From Pogostemon cablin (Eukaryota; Streptophyta; Magnoliopsida; Lamiales; Lamiaceae): 64,000 bases of DNA. This document shows positions 47,905-60,017 of this stretch, in pieces. Positions within the stretch are counted from its first letter, which is position 1; each line of letters opens with the position of its first letter. The notes below the pieces were generated by a model. It was not told the DNA's origin. It made no database searches and saw only the letters and a program-made list of their open reading frames with translations. The stretch spans positions 14,358,036 to 14,422,035 of the forward strand of contig CM043012.1 in assembly GCA_023678885.1 (NCBI GenBank), in the 5' to 3' direction. The translations under genes and the position numbers were made by a program.

Positions 47905-49715
47905 TGATTAGCCATTTTATAGTAGGGATGACCAATTAAAATAATTTATCGAACCACAGGGAGATAGGTACTAGTGCTTAAGCGATCTTACGTTTCTTAT
48001 AATTTTATAGAGACGAATCATCGAAGGGGTGGTTGTTCAAACAAGTAAATAGAAGTAATCAAAGCAATGCAAGCAAGCAATGATCAAACAAACAAAATAA
48101 ATGGATGAAATGTAGTTTACCAAATTAAGCAAAAGTGAGACTAACAATAATTAAGAAGTGGAAATCCTAGGATAAATGCATCAAATTCATATGAATCATG
48201 GGCTAAAGACTAAGGGTCAACACTAAGTTCACCTAGACTCCCTTTCGAGATGAATAGGATATCGATTCGTTTAAGAATCCCAATATAGCTCAATGGATTG
48301 GTTCTTACTCAAACAATTCCAACAAGGTACTAAGCTTAAATAGGATTCCCTTCACACGATTAATCAACCCCTCGATCAAACTAATCGGATGTCCTATCAA
48401 AGGGTTCTAAATCCTAAAGGACATCTCTATCTCTTTAAGATCTATAATGAACATTATGCGTATGACAAGATGATTCAATTAATTATTCTAAATATGCAAT
48501 TGACTTCTTAATTTAATCACATGTTTAAAACAACAAACCACACAAATCACATAAACATCAAGATCCAAACCATCAATAATAGAAAATCAATTAACCCAAT
48601 CAACATATGAATTTAAATACACAAATCCCAAAATTATACAACAACTCTCATGTTGCTTATCTCACAAGGGAGATTAGCTACCATATTCAAAAGGAAATCA
48701 ACATAGACATTAAGATCCTTACAAACATGATGAACTATAAGGTTTCAATACAAAAGTTGGATGAAAACTCCCTTGGATATCTCCAATGGTAATCTTCTTC
48801 TTCCCCTTGCAATTCTCCTCTCTTCCTTGCTTATTTCCTCAATTTGATGAAGGTTTTGATGGTGGGATGATGGTAGATGGAATGGATGGAGAATGGATGA
48901 AGATGATGATGTGAAATGGAGAGAATGATGTGTGATCTATGTGTTTTGGTGCAAACCCTTGGTGGAATCTCCAATCTCCCTTCAAATGTTGAACTTGAGG
49001 CTATTTATACCCTCTCCAAGTTGGGCCACGAATTTAGAATTAATTGGGATTTTTACATACACTTACACACATTGGCGGAGAAAATCTGGATTTTGGCTCA
49101 AAAATGACCTTACTCGACTTGTCCTTTCCTATTCGAGTTAGCAGCTCGAGTCGAGTTGCATGGAATGCAACTCGAGCTGTCCCATCTCGACTTGTGTCTC
49201 CAACTCGAGCTCTCACATGTTCGGTTATGTTGCGAGGCTCTGAAACTGATCTGACTCCGAGAACCTTACTCAACTCGAGTTGCCAAGTTTTGTTGCGACT
49301 TGCAACTCTAGTAAGCACACTATATGATTTTGAACTCCTGCCCTGCACCGCACGACCTCCAACTTGACTTCCTCCATTCTAGCATGACTCTTGTTGCAAC
49401 TCGTGTTGCAACATGTAAGTCGTGTTGGCTCACTGTATAGATTTTGGACTTCTGCTGGACTCCAACTCGACTCGAGTTGGCTACTAGAGTTGCTCTTGCA
49501 ACTCGAGTTGGGTCTCGACAGCCCGTTTCTTGCTCGTTTCAGCTTCCATCTCCAGTTTTACTCCGTTTTTACCTGTTTTACATACGTTTAAGCTCATTCA
49601 CATCTATTTTTATGAAAACACATAACACAACTAAATAACACATAAAATACGGATAAAATACTATGAAAACGGATGTAAAAAGACACTAAAATTTAGGTGA
49701 AAATATCACTCATCA
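47905..49715 (-). repeat. 3' LTR of gypsy B
   Basis: 1811 bp; TGATTAGCCATTTT at left, ATATCACTCATCA at right (plus strand). A CAACTCGAGTTG-type motif island occupies about 49111-49520. Confidence 0.9.
49111..49520. repeat. CTCGAGTTG motif island
   Basis: About 15 copies of CAACTCGA/TCGAGTTG variants in both orientations in 400 bp, several as full palindromes around CTCGAG. It is repeated in the other LTR at about 62345-62745. Confidence 0.8.
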
Positions 49716-50239
49716 CACCCCCAAACTTAAAGTGTTGTTCGTCCCTGAACAACGAAAATGATAAATCATGATGAGTGATTTTCACCTAGGAAAAGAATAA
49801 ACGAACATAAGTAATAACACATCAATAGTAATAAGAATCACAATTTATGCTAAATCATCCTACAACATTAAACTCATGACATAAGGAATTAACCAGTTCA
49901 ATCACAAGAGAATAAAGTGTAATATCGTCCCTTTTGGTCCAAGCCTCACATAGGTTATCAATTTTTACTCAAAACTCTTTCAAGTAAGGTAACAGCACTC
50001 ATCAATCGATTTGCTCGACTCGCTATAATCTTGCTCGTGGACTGCATTCACAAACCACCAAAGTTTCCATTAGTGATCAAAAAGGCCTTTTTATTTGGAT
50101 GTAATGATAGGCTCTTTGGTAGGGTAGGAAGAATATATGTAATAGTGACTAAACAAGTGTATGTAATCGAAGAGATGATCAACTTCCTCAACTTCTTCAC
50201 TTTTTCTTCTTCCTTTCTTATCTTTGCAAATCTCAAGCA

Positions 50240-50830
50240 CTATTCATTAACTTTCCTTGGATTGAGCTTCCAATCAAGCTCCGATGCTTTCATCCTATTA
50301 ACATCATAAGAAGATAAGTTAGAATTTAAAATTTGCATATAATCATGAAGAAATGAATTTAAGTTGTCAAAGAGAATAGAGTCATGATCCTTAAGATCAT
50401 CCGGAGGCTTCAAATGAGACTTGGCTCCTTTTTCCTTATTGCACAAGAATGTGACACTATCTCCTTATGAGCTCAAGGACAACTCTTCTCTACCAACATC
50501 AATTTTCGCTCTTCCCATCGCTAGAAATGGCCTTCCCAAAATGAGTGGAACTCGAGGGTCCGCCTTTACTTCTAACACCATGAAGTTGACCGGGAAAGCT
50601 AGCCCTTTCACTTTCACTTCCACGTCTTCAACAATCCCTAGTGGCTTCACAACTTCTCCATTTACTACCTCAAGACGGATAGTAGTAGGCTTTAGCTCTC
50701 TAATTTCAAGGTCTTTGAACGTGGCATGAGACATCACGTTGACGCTTGCCCCCAAGTCACACAATGCATCAAGGGCACCCTTCCCCTCAAAATCACAAGG
50801 AATGATGAATTTCCCCGGATCACTAACTTT
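50240..50830 (-). pseudogene. Gypsy B retropepsin
   Basis: The frame from 50764 reads MCDLGASVNVMSHATFKDLE, IRLEVVNGEVVKPLGIVEDV and VPLILGRPFLAMGRAKIDVG. The catalytic box is D-L-G-A-S and the flap-side motif ILGRPFL is intact, as in Athila-type proteases. In the preceding bases the frame reads toward GKGALDAL. After 50465 the frame is broken; LDWKLNPRKVNE ends at 50240. RT would follow here in an autonomous element, but only about 520 bp of non-coding DNA remain before the LTR. Confidence 0.82.
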
Positions 50831-50859
50831 TGTAGGCCCCCCTTTTTGGATAGACTTAC

Positions 50860-52750
50860 TTATTTCAGATTGCTCTTATTTCTTTTTCTCCTCATACTCT
50901 TCTTAAGATTCTTCACATGCTCTTCAAATTCCTTTTTCTTCTCCTCCTTTACAAACATTTGTGGATAGGGAATAGGGAATGAAGTGATCATAATACCCCA
51001 ATAATCACGTTTGTACTCCTCTTCTTTAGTCTTCTCCTCCACTTTCTTTTCCTCTTGCACCCTTTTCTACTTAGGTATCCATTTAGGACCCTTCTCTTAT
51101 TTTATTTCTCCAACACCCTTGCTTTCTACCAACTCTTCTTCAATCTTTCGTTCCTCTTTCATATCAACCAACAAATATTGAGCTTTTGGATTAACCTCGG
51201 GTGCGGCTGGAAACTTTTCTTTTTGTTGAGCACTCAAAGAACTTGTAATTTGTCCCACATTATATTCCAAAGCCTTGAGTCTCTTTTCATTTGCTTCTTC
51301 CACCTTTTTCAAAGCTTCATCTCGAGCTTTGTTTGATGCGATCAATTGTTCAAGTAGCTCATCGGTTGATGCTCTTTCCTTATTGTTCAGTGCCTTGGTC
51401 CCCGGTTGATATCCCGGAGGCTAAGCAACCGCATTGCTTGGATTAGAGTAGGAGAAGTTACCTTGCCTTTGTTGTTGTTGTGGGTATGACCTTCCACTAC
51501 TTTGACCATTAACGCCCCCTTGCCTTGGTGGATAGTTTCCTTGGTTGTGGTTGAAATTACCTTGGTTTTGATAATTCCCTTGGTAATTTCTTCCTTGCAT
51601 GTATGACACATCTTCCACACGTGACATAAAGTTGGCCCATTGTTCTCCACTCACAATATTTGGAGGAAACACACCTTGCTCACTTTGTAGCCCTTCAACC
51701 ATATTAGCTCCTTGATTATTCACACATTGGTTCAAGCTCATTTGTTTCATAACCTCCGCCACTATCTTTTCCATGCTTGGCGTACTTTGCTCCACATTAG
51801 CACTCTTCACGCTAAACTATTGCCCTTGATCAAAACTCTCAAAACCATAGCATCCACTTACCCTCTTTGATGGCCATTGATATACGTTTGTAGCAATCTC
51901 ATCAAATATCCTTATTGCCCTTTCTGGAGTCACTCCAAGTACGGATCCACCCACCGAAGCATCAACATACATTCTTTGACTATTTACCAAACATTGGTAG
52001 AAAAATCCAACTTGTTGATTCTCCGGGAATCCATGTTGTGGACACTTACGTAGCATATCCTTAAACCTTTCACATGCTTCATAAAAACTCTCTTGAGGCA
52101 TTTTCTTGAATTGAGTGATCAAGCTTTTCATTTGAAGCGTCTTAGAAGGCGGAAAGTACTTGTTCAAGAACATTTGTGCAAGTTCATTCCATATGTTGCA
52201 CGTACCGGGAGTAATGGTATATAGCCATGTTCAAGCTCTTTCCCTCAACGAAAATTGAAACAGCCTCATCTTGATACAATCTTCGCTCACCCCATTCATC
52301 TTCATGGTGTTGGCAATCTCAATAAATTGAGCAAGATGAGCATTGGGATCTACATTCGGGGTTCTACTAACTTGTTGCTCTCTCACCATAAAAATCAAGC
52401 CCGTTTTAAATTAAAGTTATTGGCATTGATTTGTGGACCCATCATCTGTGGCATTGCCCTGGGCATAAAGAAATCCCGAATCACTCTTTGATCATTGTGA
52501 ATTCTATGTTGCACCGGAGGTGGTGGTGGTGGCACATACGCTTGTTGTGGAGGTGCATAAGCTTGTGAAAAGCCTTGTTGCATTAGATCTTGTTGCACCA
52601 TTTGTTAAAGAAAAGCTTGATTGTTGAAAGCTCCATGATTTTGATAGGCATGTTGAGGAAGGTTGACATTAAATTGAGGTTCGTTGTCTTGCACATTTTG
52701 TCCGCTTCCCCATCATGCTCTATTTCCATACGATTGTCACCTTGAAAATT
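50860..52750 (-). pseudogene. Gypsy B gag
   Basis: A proline/glutamine-rich N-terminal part (QAYAPPQQAYVPPPPPPVQH) at 52560-52500 precedes capsid motifs MFLNKYFPPSKTLQMKSLIT, KMPQESFYEACERFKDMLRK and CPQHGFPENQQVGFFYQCLV, then YVDASVGGSVLGVTPERAIR (52173-51817). An Asn/Gln-rich linker (NYQGNYQNQGNFNHNQGNYP) follows at 51600-51520. A coiled segment is at 51345-51097 (EEANEKRLKALEYNVGQITS). A Lys/Glu-rich tail at 51060-50860 includes SFPIPYPQMF. Stops or frameshifts separate the pieces. Confidence 0.83.
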
Positions 52751-52985
52751 CTCCATTCGCTCACTATTTTTGGTTTGTTCTCCTTTCTTCTCCTTCTCAA
52801 TGTATGATCAATCTCCCAATCAAAAGATTTTATTTGTTTCCCTTTGGATCTTGTTTGTATACACCTTCACAGCAAAAGAAGTTAGAACAAGGTTTTCAAA
52901 GCAAATACAAGTAAACAAATAAAAAAAATGACTCTAGTAAGATTACTCAAAACGTTCCTTCTTCAAGCTACTAGCAATTGTTGCC

Positions 52986-53003
52986 TCCCTGGCAACGGCG
53001 CCA
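52986..53003 (-). other. Primer binding site of gypsy B, tRNA-Asp
   Basis: Minus strand TGGCGCCGTTGCCAGGGA, 2 nt from the LTR; one mismatch to the tRNA-Asp 3' end. Confidence 0.87.
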
Positions 53004-53005
53004 TT

Positions 53006-53286
53006 TGATTAGCCATTTTGTAGTAGGGATGACCAATTAAAACAATTTATCGAACTACAGGGAAGTAGGTACTAGTGCTTAAGCGATCTTACGTTTCTTG
53101 TAATTTTATAGAGACGAATCATCGAAAGGGTGGTTGTTCAAACAAGTAAATAGAAGTAATAAAAGCAATACAAGCAAGCAACGATCAAACAAACAAAATA
53201 AATGGATGGAATGTGGTTTACCAAATTAAGCAAAATTGAGACTAACAACAATTAAGAAGTGGAAATCCTAGGATACATGCATCAAA
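53006..53286 (-). repeat. 5' LTR of gypsy B, left part
   Basis: It starts TGATTAGCC on the plus strand and is interrupted by Copia-2 after GCATCAAA. It continues at 61416. The summed length is 1815 bp, close to the 1811 bp of the other LTR. Confidence 0.88.
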
Positions 53287-54680
53287 TGTTGGATTGTATA
53301 CTAAAAGTCTAGCTTTAGTATGAACAATGTTATAACAATTTATTTGAAATGAGAATCATATGATCAAATGATTACGTCTTATAATTTATTTATATGTAGA
53401 TGCAATAGTCCACTTACTTTATACTGTAGATAATATGTTATGCGATAACACTTGGAAGATCATATTATCGGTTTCCTTATAAAGTATAAACAGATGCTCA
53501 CAACCGAGATAGACGGAGACTCTCTATCGGAATGGTTGTAGTGTGATTTGGTATTAGTTTGTCTTGACTATAGAATCACACTAGTGCACTTATGTGTATT
53601 GAGAAGGACCACTTGAGATCGTTCTACTTATCTGACTTATAGGAGAACTTGATCTCAGTTATTATGGATGTTCGTGCTCTTAATCCCTATACATTAACCT
53701 CGACACGTAAGGCAGTATGTATTTTTTTGATTCATCAATGGGTGAGATTTGCATGTAATTAAATCAACAAACTCGGTGAGTTGGGAAGTAGTGTTGTCTC
53801 TATGGTGTGCTGTTGATTGTAGAAGGAATCTGTGTCCGTCATAGGTTGATGATGTCCCCTTGAGGAGCTCATAAGGATTATCATGTAAACCCTGCAGATG
53901 GATTTATTCCAGCATGATAATGAGGTTGAGTGGTACTACTCTCGGATGAGATATTAATTAATGGAGTTGTCAGTAGCTTAATTAATTAATGGACATTGTA
54001 TATCTTAAACATGGGGAGACTAACGGGCTCATAATAAGAAGGAGCCCATAACGTAATTATGGGATTAGAACGGCAGTGCAATAATAATATTTTAATGGTA
54101 TATATTATTATTATTGGACTTAAGTATAAACTTTGGGCTAAGCTTGGATACTTAAGCCCAATGGAGGCCAAACTCTAATTTCTTCTCATGGTCCCTACTG
54201 TAGCCCATATATAAGTCATCTCAACTATCCGCAAACCCTAATCTATGAGATTAATCATGCCTAACATTGTGAGGAGGGTGAGGGAATAGCAGATTGAGAA
54301 GATCTTGAGGATCGTCGCCCACACGACGTCGAGATTGGACTTGGGAATACAGCAGAAGACTGGAAGGTTGTTTGCTGCTGATGTCCGTCGACTTCTACGT
54401 TTTTTATAAAATCGTATAAACTTCAGAATTTGACATGTGATATACTGACGGAAAGCCACGGAAAAGAGGATCATTTTGGCTCATAGATCACTCAAATCCG
54501 ACATTGGATAAGAGAGTTATGCCCAAAATGGTGACGCTGCGCAGGCTGATGGCGAGAATTCATCGTCTTCAACATACCCTGGTGAAAGGTAATACGTTTC
54601 TTGTTTACTTGCTTTCGCTGCTTGTTAGAAATGTATGGAACCCTAATTGTTCATGTTAACCAAATGATCGAACGCCAATA
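53287..54680 (+). repeat. 5' LTR of Copia-2
   Basis: Starts TGTTGGATTG, ends GAACGCCAATA. Roughly one difference per 15 bases from the 3' LTR in the stretches I compared, many of them C/T or G/A transitions. Confidence 0.9.
54451..54548 (+). repeat. Shared LTR block, Copia-2 5' LTR
   Basis: 98 bp from GAAAGCCACGGAAAAGAGG to GCGCAGGCTG; contains GAGAGTTATGCCCAAAATGG. Confidence 0.78.
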
Positions 54681-54682
54681 AT

Positions 54683-54694
54683 TGGTATCAGAGC
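54683..54694 (+). other. Primer binding site of Copia-2, tRNA-iMet
   Basis: TGGTATCAGAGC, two bases after the LTR end. Confidence 0.9.
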
Positions 54695-54879
54695 TTCGGT
54701 TTCGTGGTTAAGCGTGAAACGTTAGGCTAGGGTTTATGTGCATATGTGATTTATTTGATAATTGAATCGCATGTGGCTAGTTAGGGGTTTGGTTTTATGA
54801 ATTGAATCCATGATAATCCCTATGTAAAACCCTGCGTGTTATTTTCGAGTGGTGAAATTCTATATCCATTCACGGGTAC

Positions 54880-56225
54880 ACCATGATGAACGTGCATGGC
54901 TGTTCATGGATGAAAGCCGGCGGATCACGTTGTCATGGCTGATGGCACGGCTGTGTGGATTGGAGCACGCTGGGTGAAATCATCGACAGTGCTGGATTGT
55001 CCATGGCGACGGTGAAATCGTTGCTTGTGAAAGCGTGATGGCAGATTATACCTACTGCTGGTCGCACGGAGGATTGAAGTCGATTGTTGCTTGTGGTGTT
55101 CGCTGATGGACAATGATTGTGAAACTGTGATGAACGAGAGGCATATCTGAGAACGCCGGCTGCGCGTATCAGAGGATAGCAGGCTGGAGGTGAGGTGACT
55201 GGTTCAGAAAGACGTGCTTCCGGAACCACCAGCATGGATGTTTTCATGTCACTAGGGTTCGAACAAACCCAGATGGCGACAGAGCGAAGGGAATCGCCAC
55301 TGTTCGCCGGCACGATAGCAGCTGCTGGTCAACGTGAAATTGACGGAACAACAATGCTTGGCATGATGGTTGACGGCAGGATGGCGTGTTTTCCCGACGG
55401 CGTGCCACGGAGCCAGGTGTATATCAAATCGAAACCTGGCGGCGTTCTTATTGGGCCTGATGACTTTCCGATTGGGTCCTCACGTGTTCAGGGATAGTTC
55501 ATCACAAGTTCCGACAGGATCTGGTTCCTATTCCGATCGAGTCTCCTAAATTCCGGTATGGTCTTATGAAGGGCTGGGTCTGGCGCATGGAAGGCTGGGC
55601 TCGTCACCCGTCAACGCGCTCGGATACTAGCAGCAGCCGTGCAATGATGGCATGGTTGAGTAGGCGGCTGGGTAGAGAACCAGCGGATGAAGCATGGTTG
55701 GAACAAGCAGCGAGCGATGGCAGCGAGACTGATCACAGAAAATCGCTACTGATCGGCGCGATAAGTCGGAGGCTAGTCAAATGCGTGGCGATGGCACGAT
55801 GTTCACAGTACGGCTGGAAAGCGGGCTGTTTATCAGCCTGACCATCGTATCGTGTGAACTAGCCTGGAGGTGGATGACCGGAAAGGCGAGGGGAGTGCGT
55901 TGCCAACGGGGACTCTGCTGTTCACGGGCATGTTCAGCGACGGGAACTCTAGAGTGCATCAGCATGGCTAGAGAGACGGCTAATCGGCGGTGGTTGTCAT
56001 GGATGCGGCAGAGAATTCGGCTGAACATTGGGCAGCAGTCGATGTTTCCGGCAAACCTACTTTTTCGGTGGGCGTTACAAAGCTTGAAAATTTCACCGGT
56101 GGCTGAGCGTCGGGTTCCGGCGAAGCTGTGCAACCGGTGGCTGATCGACGGAGTTCCGGTAATGGACAGTTTTCCAGCCAATGTTTTTTTTTCTTCCGGC
56201 GGGATTGCTATGTACGGGTGAAAGC
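54880..56225 (+). other. GC-rich leader section of Copia-2
   Basis: 1.35 kb, visibly richer in G+C than everything around it, between the primer site and gag. Recurrent words are GATGGC, GGCTGG, TTCCGGC and CGGTGG. Open frames exist on both strands (the longest is 146 codons, 55781-56221), but none has a domain I recognise and frames disagree. Three imperfect repeats around CCTTCCTCCC(A/T)ATCGGATGAG follow at about 56575-56830. I treat it as a non-coding leader; captured host DNA is possible. Confidence 0.5.
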
Positions 56226-57279
56226 ATCCGTGTGGGGTGATAACTTGGTTCCCAATCCAACTTGTTGAGCAAGTTATCTAATTGTCTCATTTGTTGACCT
56301 AGTCAACTTTGTTTTTATTTGGCAATTTTATTTCCTGATATATAATAGCTAATAATTATTTTATATTTGTTAATTATTATTATATATTTGGATTTCATGT
56401 GCTATTTGATTTACTGCCTAATGCGACGTAATAGGAGCATGCTAGGTTGCATATTTTATTATGAAATTATATGCATGTAAAAATTCCTCGGTATTAAATA
56501 ACTAAGTGGGAGAGGAGATTGGTAAATAATTCTCGCGGCCTCCATATTGGTTTGTTAGCGATGTGAATAAAGTTGCACGTCGGCATTAGAGCCTTCCTCC
56601 CAATCGGATGAGTTTTTCATGGATTGCTGGAACAAACTTCATTCAATAATTATGTTTGTAATGTGATGCACATGAACTTGCGAGTTGGCATAGACCTTCC
56701 TCCCTATCGGATGAGTTTATATGCAGTTCACTGGTACAAACTTATAATTGATGACTGTAGGAAGTTATCCGCGTGTGTAATTCTCCATCTGTAAGGCACA
56801 TAAGCTTGCGCAATGGAGTTGGGGTCAAATAATGGTTACACTTAGACGTAAATAATAAGTATTCTCCACATCGGAGTCACTGCTTTTATTTGCATGGCTA
56901 AAGAGGAACCGACTATTAATTATTTTGTCATGAGGTTAGGTTGACAAATGAAATTAATGGGTAAAACATTCTCTTGTAAATGTTCGGGTTTGTAAACGTC
57001 CACACTATCGTCGCTTGCAGACTCACGGTGCTTGAGATGTTGGTGAATTTATATTTTATATTATTTTGAAGGAATAAATATGAATAGATAAATTCAAAGA
57101 TTTGATCGGTGTATTTATTTGTGATTCTCTGTAATTTCAAATGGTTTTATCTCGCTTATTGTTTACTAAAAGAAACATATTTACTTGTCCAAAATTAGAT
57201 GATTAGAAAAGAATCTTGGTTTTTGAATTTTACTGCTTAGGAAAATATAAGTGTGTTCTCACTAAAGATATCTCATGAT

Positions 57280-60007
57280 GCCTTTTAAAGTCTCTAGTGA
57301 AGAGGTGAGAGGTTCATAGAAATATGATGGTCTCATACGACTCTTTAGATACTTGAGTAAGTTAGATAGGTGGGAGGTCATGGTTGAATTGATGAATGAA
57401 TTTGGAATGCTTGAAATAGAAATTGAAAGGGATACCTGGATCAATTTATTCTTCATAATTTGTCTGGATGTTTTGAGCAAGTTCTAACTGAAATACGAGA
57501 AGTTGGATATGGTGGGGAACTTCTGACAAAACATGTGGCATAGGAAATCCATTTTCATCATGATGTGAACAAGGTTAGTATCTCATTCACTAGTCGTTGA
57601 AGCATGATTAGTGATGGAATTTACTGACACATTGTGTGTAGATACCGGGGTCACTAAAAGCCTGCAACTAAGTAATGATGAGATTATTATGGACTTGGGT
57701 AATGCTACGAAAGTAGTGGCTGTTGCAGTGGGAGTTGTTTATTTATCCTAAGATATGAATAAACGTTTGATTTTGAGAAATTGTCTTTACGTACGTTTTC
57801 ATAGAAAGAATTTCATTTCAGTTTCTATACATTTACGGATGGATACTCCATTTTATTTAAATGACATGGTCATAATAATGAGGGATGGAACTATAATCTG
57901 TTGTGGTACGTTGGCAGACAATTTATACACTGTTAAAGCATGTTTATCCTACGGATTCAACAAATAGTAATTAATAACGCGTCTTCTAATCTTAATAAGA
58001 GAAAGACTCTTATGGAAATGATTAGATAGATGATGAGTTATTTAGAATTATTAAATTTATTTTATGGATATGCCCTAGAAACCGTAATTCGTATGACCGT
58101 TTGTCTGTTTGTGGGATATCCTACAAAATGAAAGGTGATGATTTATTTAGTCTAAAAGATCGAAGGGTGATTGTTAACACAAACACTAGATTTTGAAAAA
58201 GGACTATGTAATAAATCATAAACCTATGTATAAATTGTTCTAAAGGAAGTAAGAGGGAAAACACAAAGTATTAGTACCAAGTGTACAAGAAGAGATACCA
58301 CAAGTTAAACTGCAACGCGTTTCACGGCTGATACACAATTGCGTGTAGTGCCTGGTCGTAGTGGGAGAGTTGTTCGACAACCTGCAAAACATATGTTTTG
58401 GGAGAGTCGTGAGACTTGATCCCTAGTAAACATGGAATGGACCCACAGATACGACGAAGCACTATAACATAGAAATGTGGAATCTTAGCAAATTGCAATG
58501 AATGTTGAAATAGAATCGATGAATTCTAAATTAGATCTAACTGCTTGTAGAACCACAGATGGTGTGAAAGCCATTGGAAGTGGCTATGTAAAATAAAAGA
58601 GGATCATACGGTATGGTGAAAACCTTGTAAGCAAAGCTTGTTGCGAAAAGGCATAATCAGAAAGAAAAGGTTTGATTATGAGGAAACATGTTCGCCAATA
58701 GCTATGCCTATGTTGATCTGGACTCTTTTATATGTTGCTAATCTTATTGATTATGAGGAATAGCAAAATAGATGTCATGACAGCTTTCCTGAATGGAAGT
58801 CTTGAAGAAAATATCTATGTGAAGCAACCAGAGTGATTCATTGCAAAGGCCTAAGAGCATTGTGATAGTAAGCTTAAAAGTGTCCATTGATGGACTAAAG
58901 CAAGCTTCAAGATCATGAAACATCCGTTTTGATGAGAAAATCCAGGCATATGGATTTTTTCAATGCGCGGATGTGTCTTGTGTATTGAAAAGAGTGATCG
59001 AAACGTAGTGGTATTTCTTGTACTATACGTAGATGATATATTGCTCATTGGAGACAATGAAAGAGAATTGTCGTGCATATGGGTATGGTTGATAAAGCGG
59101 TATGAAATGAAGGACTTAAGAGAAGCAAAATATATCATTTTGATCATGGTAATACGGATCACAAGAAAGGATGTTATGCTTATCTCAAGTTTCGTAAAAT
59201 GATATGATCCTTACTCGTTTAGCATGTGAATTTATCTAAGGGAATGTGTATTAAGACACAAAAGAAGATAAAGGTGATGAAAGTGGTTCCTTACGCTTCG
59301 GCGAATAAGGAAGCTTAATCTAAGGAATGCTATGCACGAGAATGGATAACTGTATTGCCAATGGCTTAGATAGTGGGTATCAAAGATAACCCGAAATAAG
59401 TATATTAAATTGTGGTAACACATAATTTTGAAGTACCTGAAAAGGACTAGAAACTATATGTGGCCTTATCGGACAGATTCACTACTTCTTGTGGGTTACA
59501 TTGATTTAGATTTTTCAAATCAGATAGGGACGGCAATAAATCCACCTCAAAGGTTATGTGTTTAATTTTAGGAAGTGGAGTCATAATATGGAGGAGTGTT
59601 ATATAGAAATATATTTCAGACCCCGGACTCCATTATGGAAAAATGATAAATGGGAGCCTCTGAGGCAGCTAAAGTATCTGTATGACTTTAGAAACTTCAT
59701 GATGGACTTCGAAGTGTTTTTAAGTTTGCCCAAGGTTATCACAATTCATTGTGATTATAATGGTGTAGTTGCAAACTTGAAGGAATCACGAGCCCATAAG
59801 GCAATTAAAAAAACATATGGAGCGCGAGTACCACCTGTTACGAGAAATCGTATGATGAGGGGAAGGTTGTTGTTGCCTAAATTGCATTGGATGATAATCT
59901 AGTAAATCCATTTACAAGGACCTTAAGGCGAGAGCTTTTGATGGTCGTATAGTGGGAGTAGGAATCAGATGTATGGCAGAAGACATGACAGTATGCCTTT
60001 TAGTATA
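57280..60007 (+). pseudogene. Copia-2 gag-pol remnant
   Basis: Gag traces at 57280-57560. Protease region DLGNATKVVAVAVGVVYLS at 57693-57750, then RNCLYVRFHRKNFIS. RT: KIDVMTAFLNGSLEENIYVK near 58770, GLKQASRS near 58900, and the catalytic box FLVLYVDDILLIGDNERE at 59010-59065, with MKDLREAKY after it. RNase H and tail relics run 59540-59990 (VITIHCDYNGVVANLKES). Dozens of stops and frameshifts make it inactive, and most of the integrase is missing between about 58030 and 58130 by comparison with Copia-1, which keeps a longer stretch (2640-3160). Confidence 0.8.
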
Positions 60008-60017
60008 AGTGGGAGAT

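Noticed and set aside
49111..49520. CTCGAGTTG island as a CRISPR array or satellite
   Set aside because: Spacing is irregular, orientation alternates and there are no constant-length spacers; it is part of an LTR and is repeated in its partner LTR.
55781..56221. 146-codon plus-strand frame in the Copia-2 leader
   Set aside because: No recognisable domain; overlapping long frames on both strands are expected in this GC-rich section.
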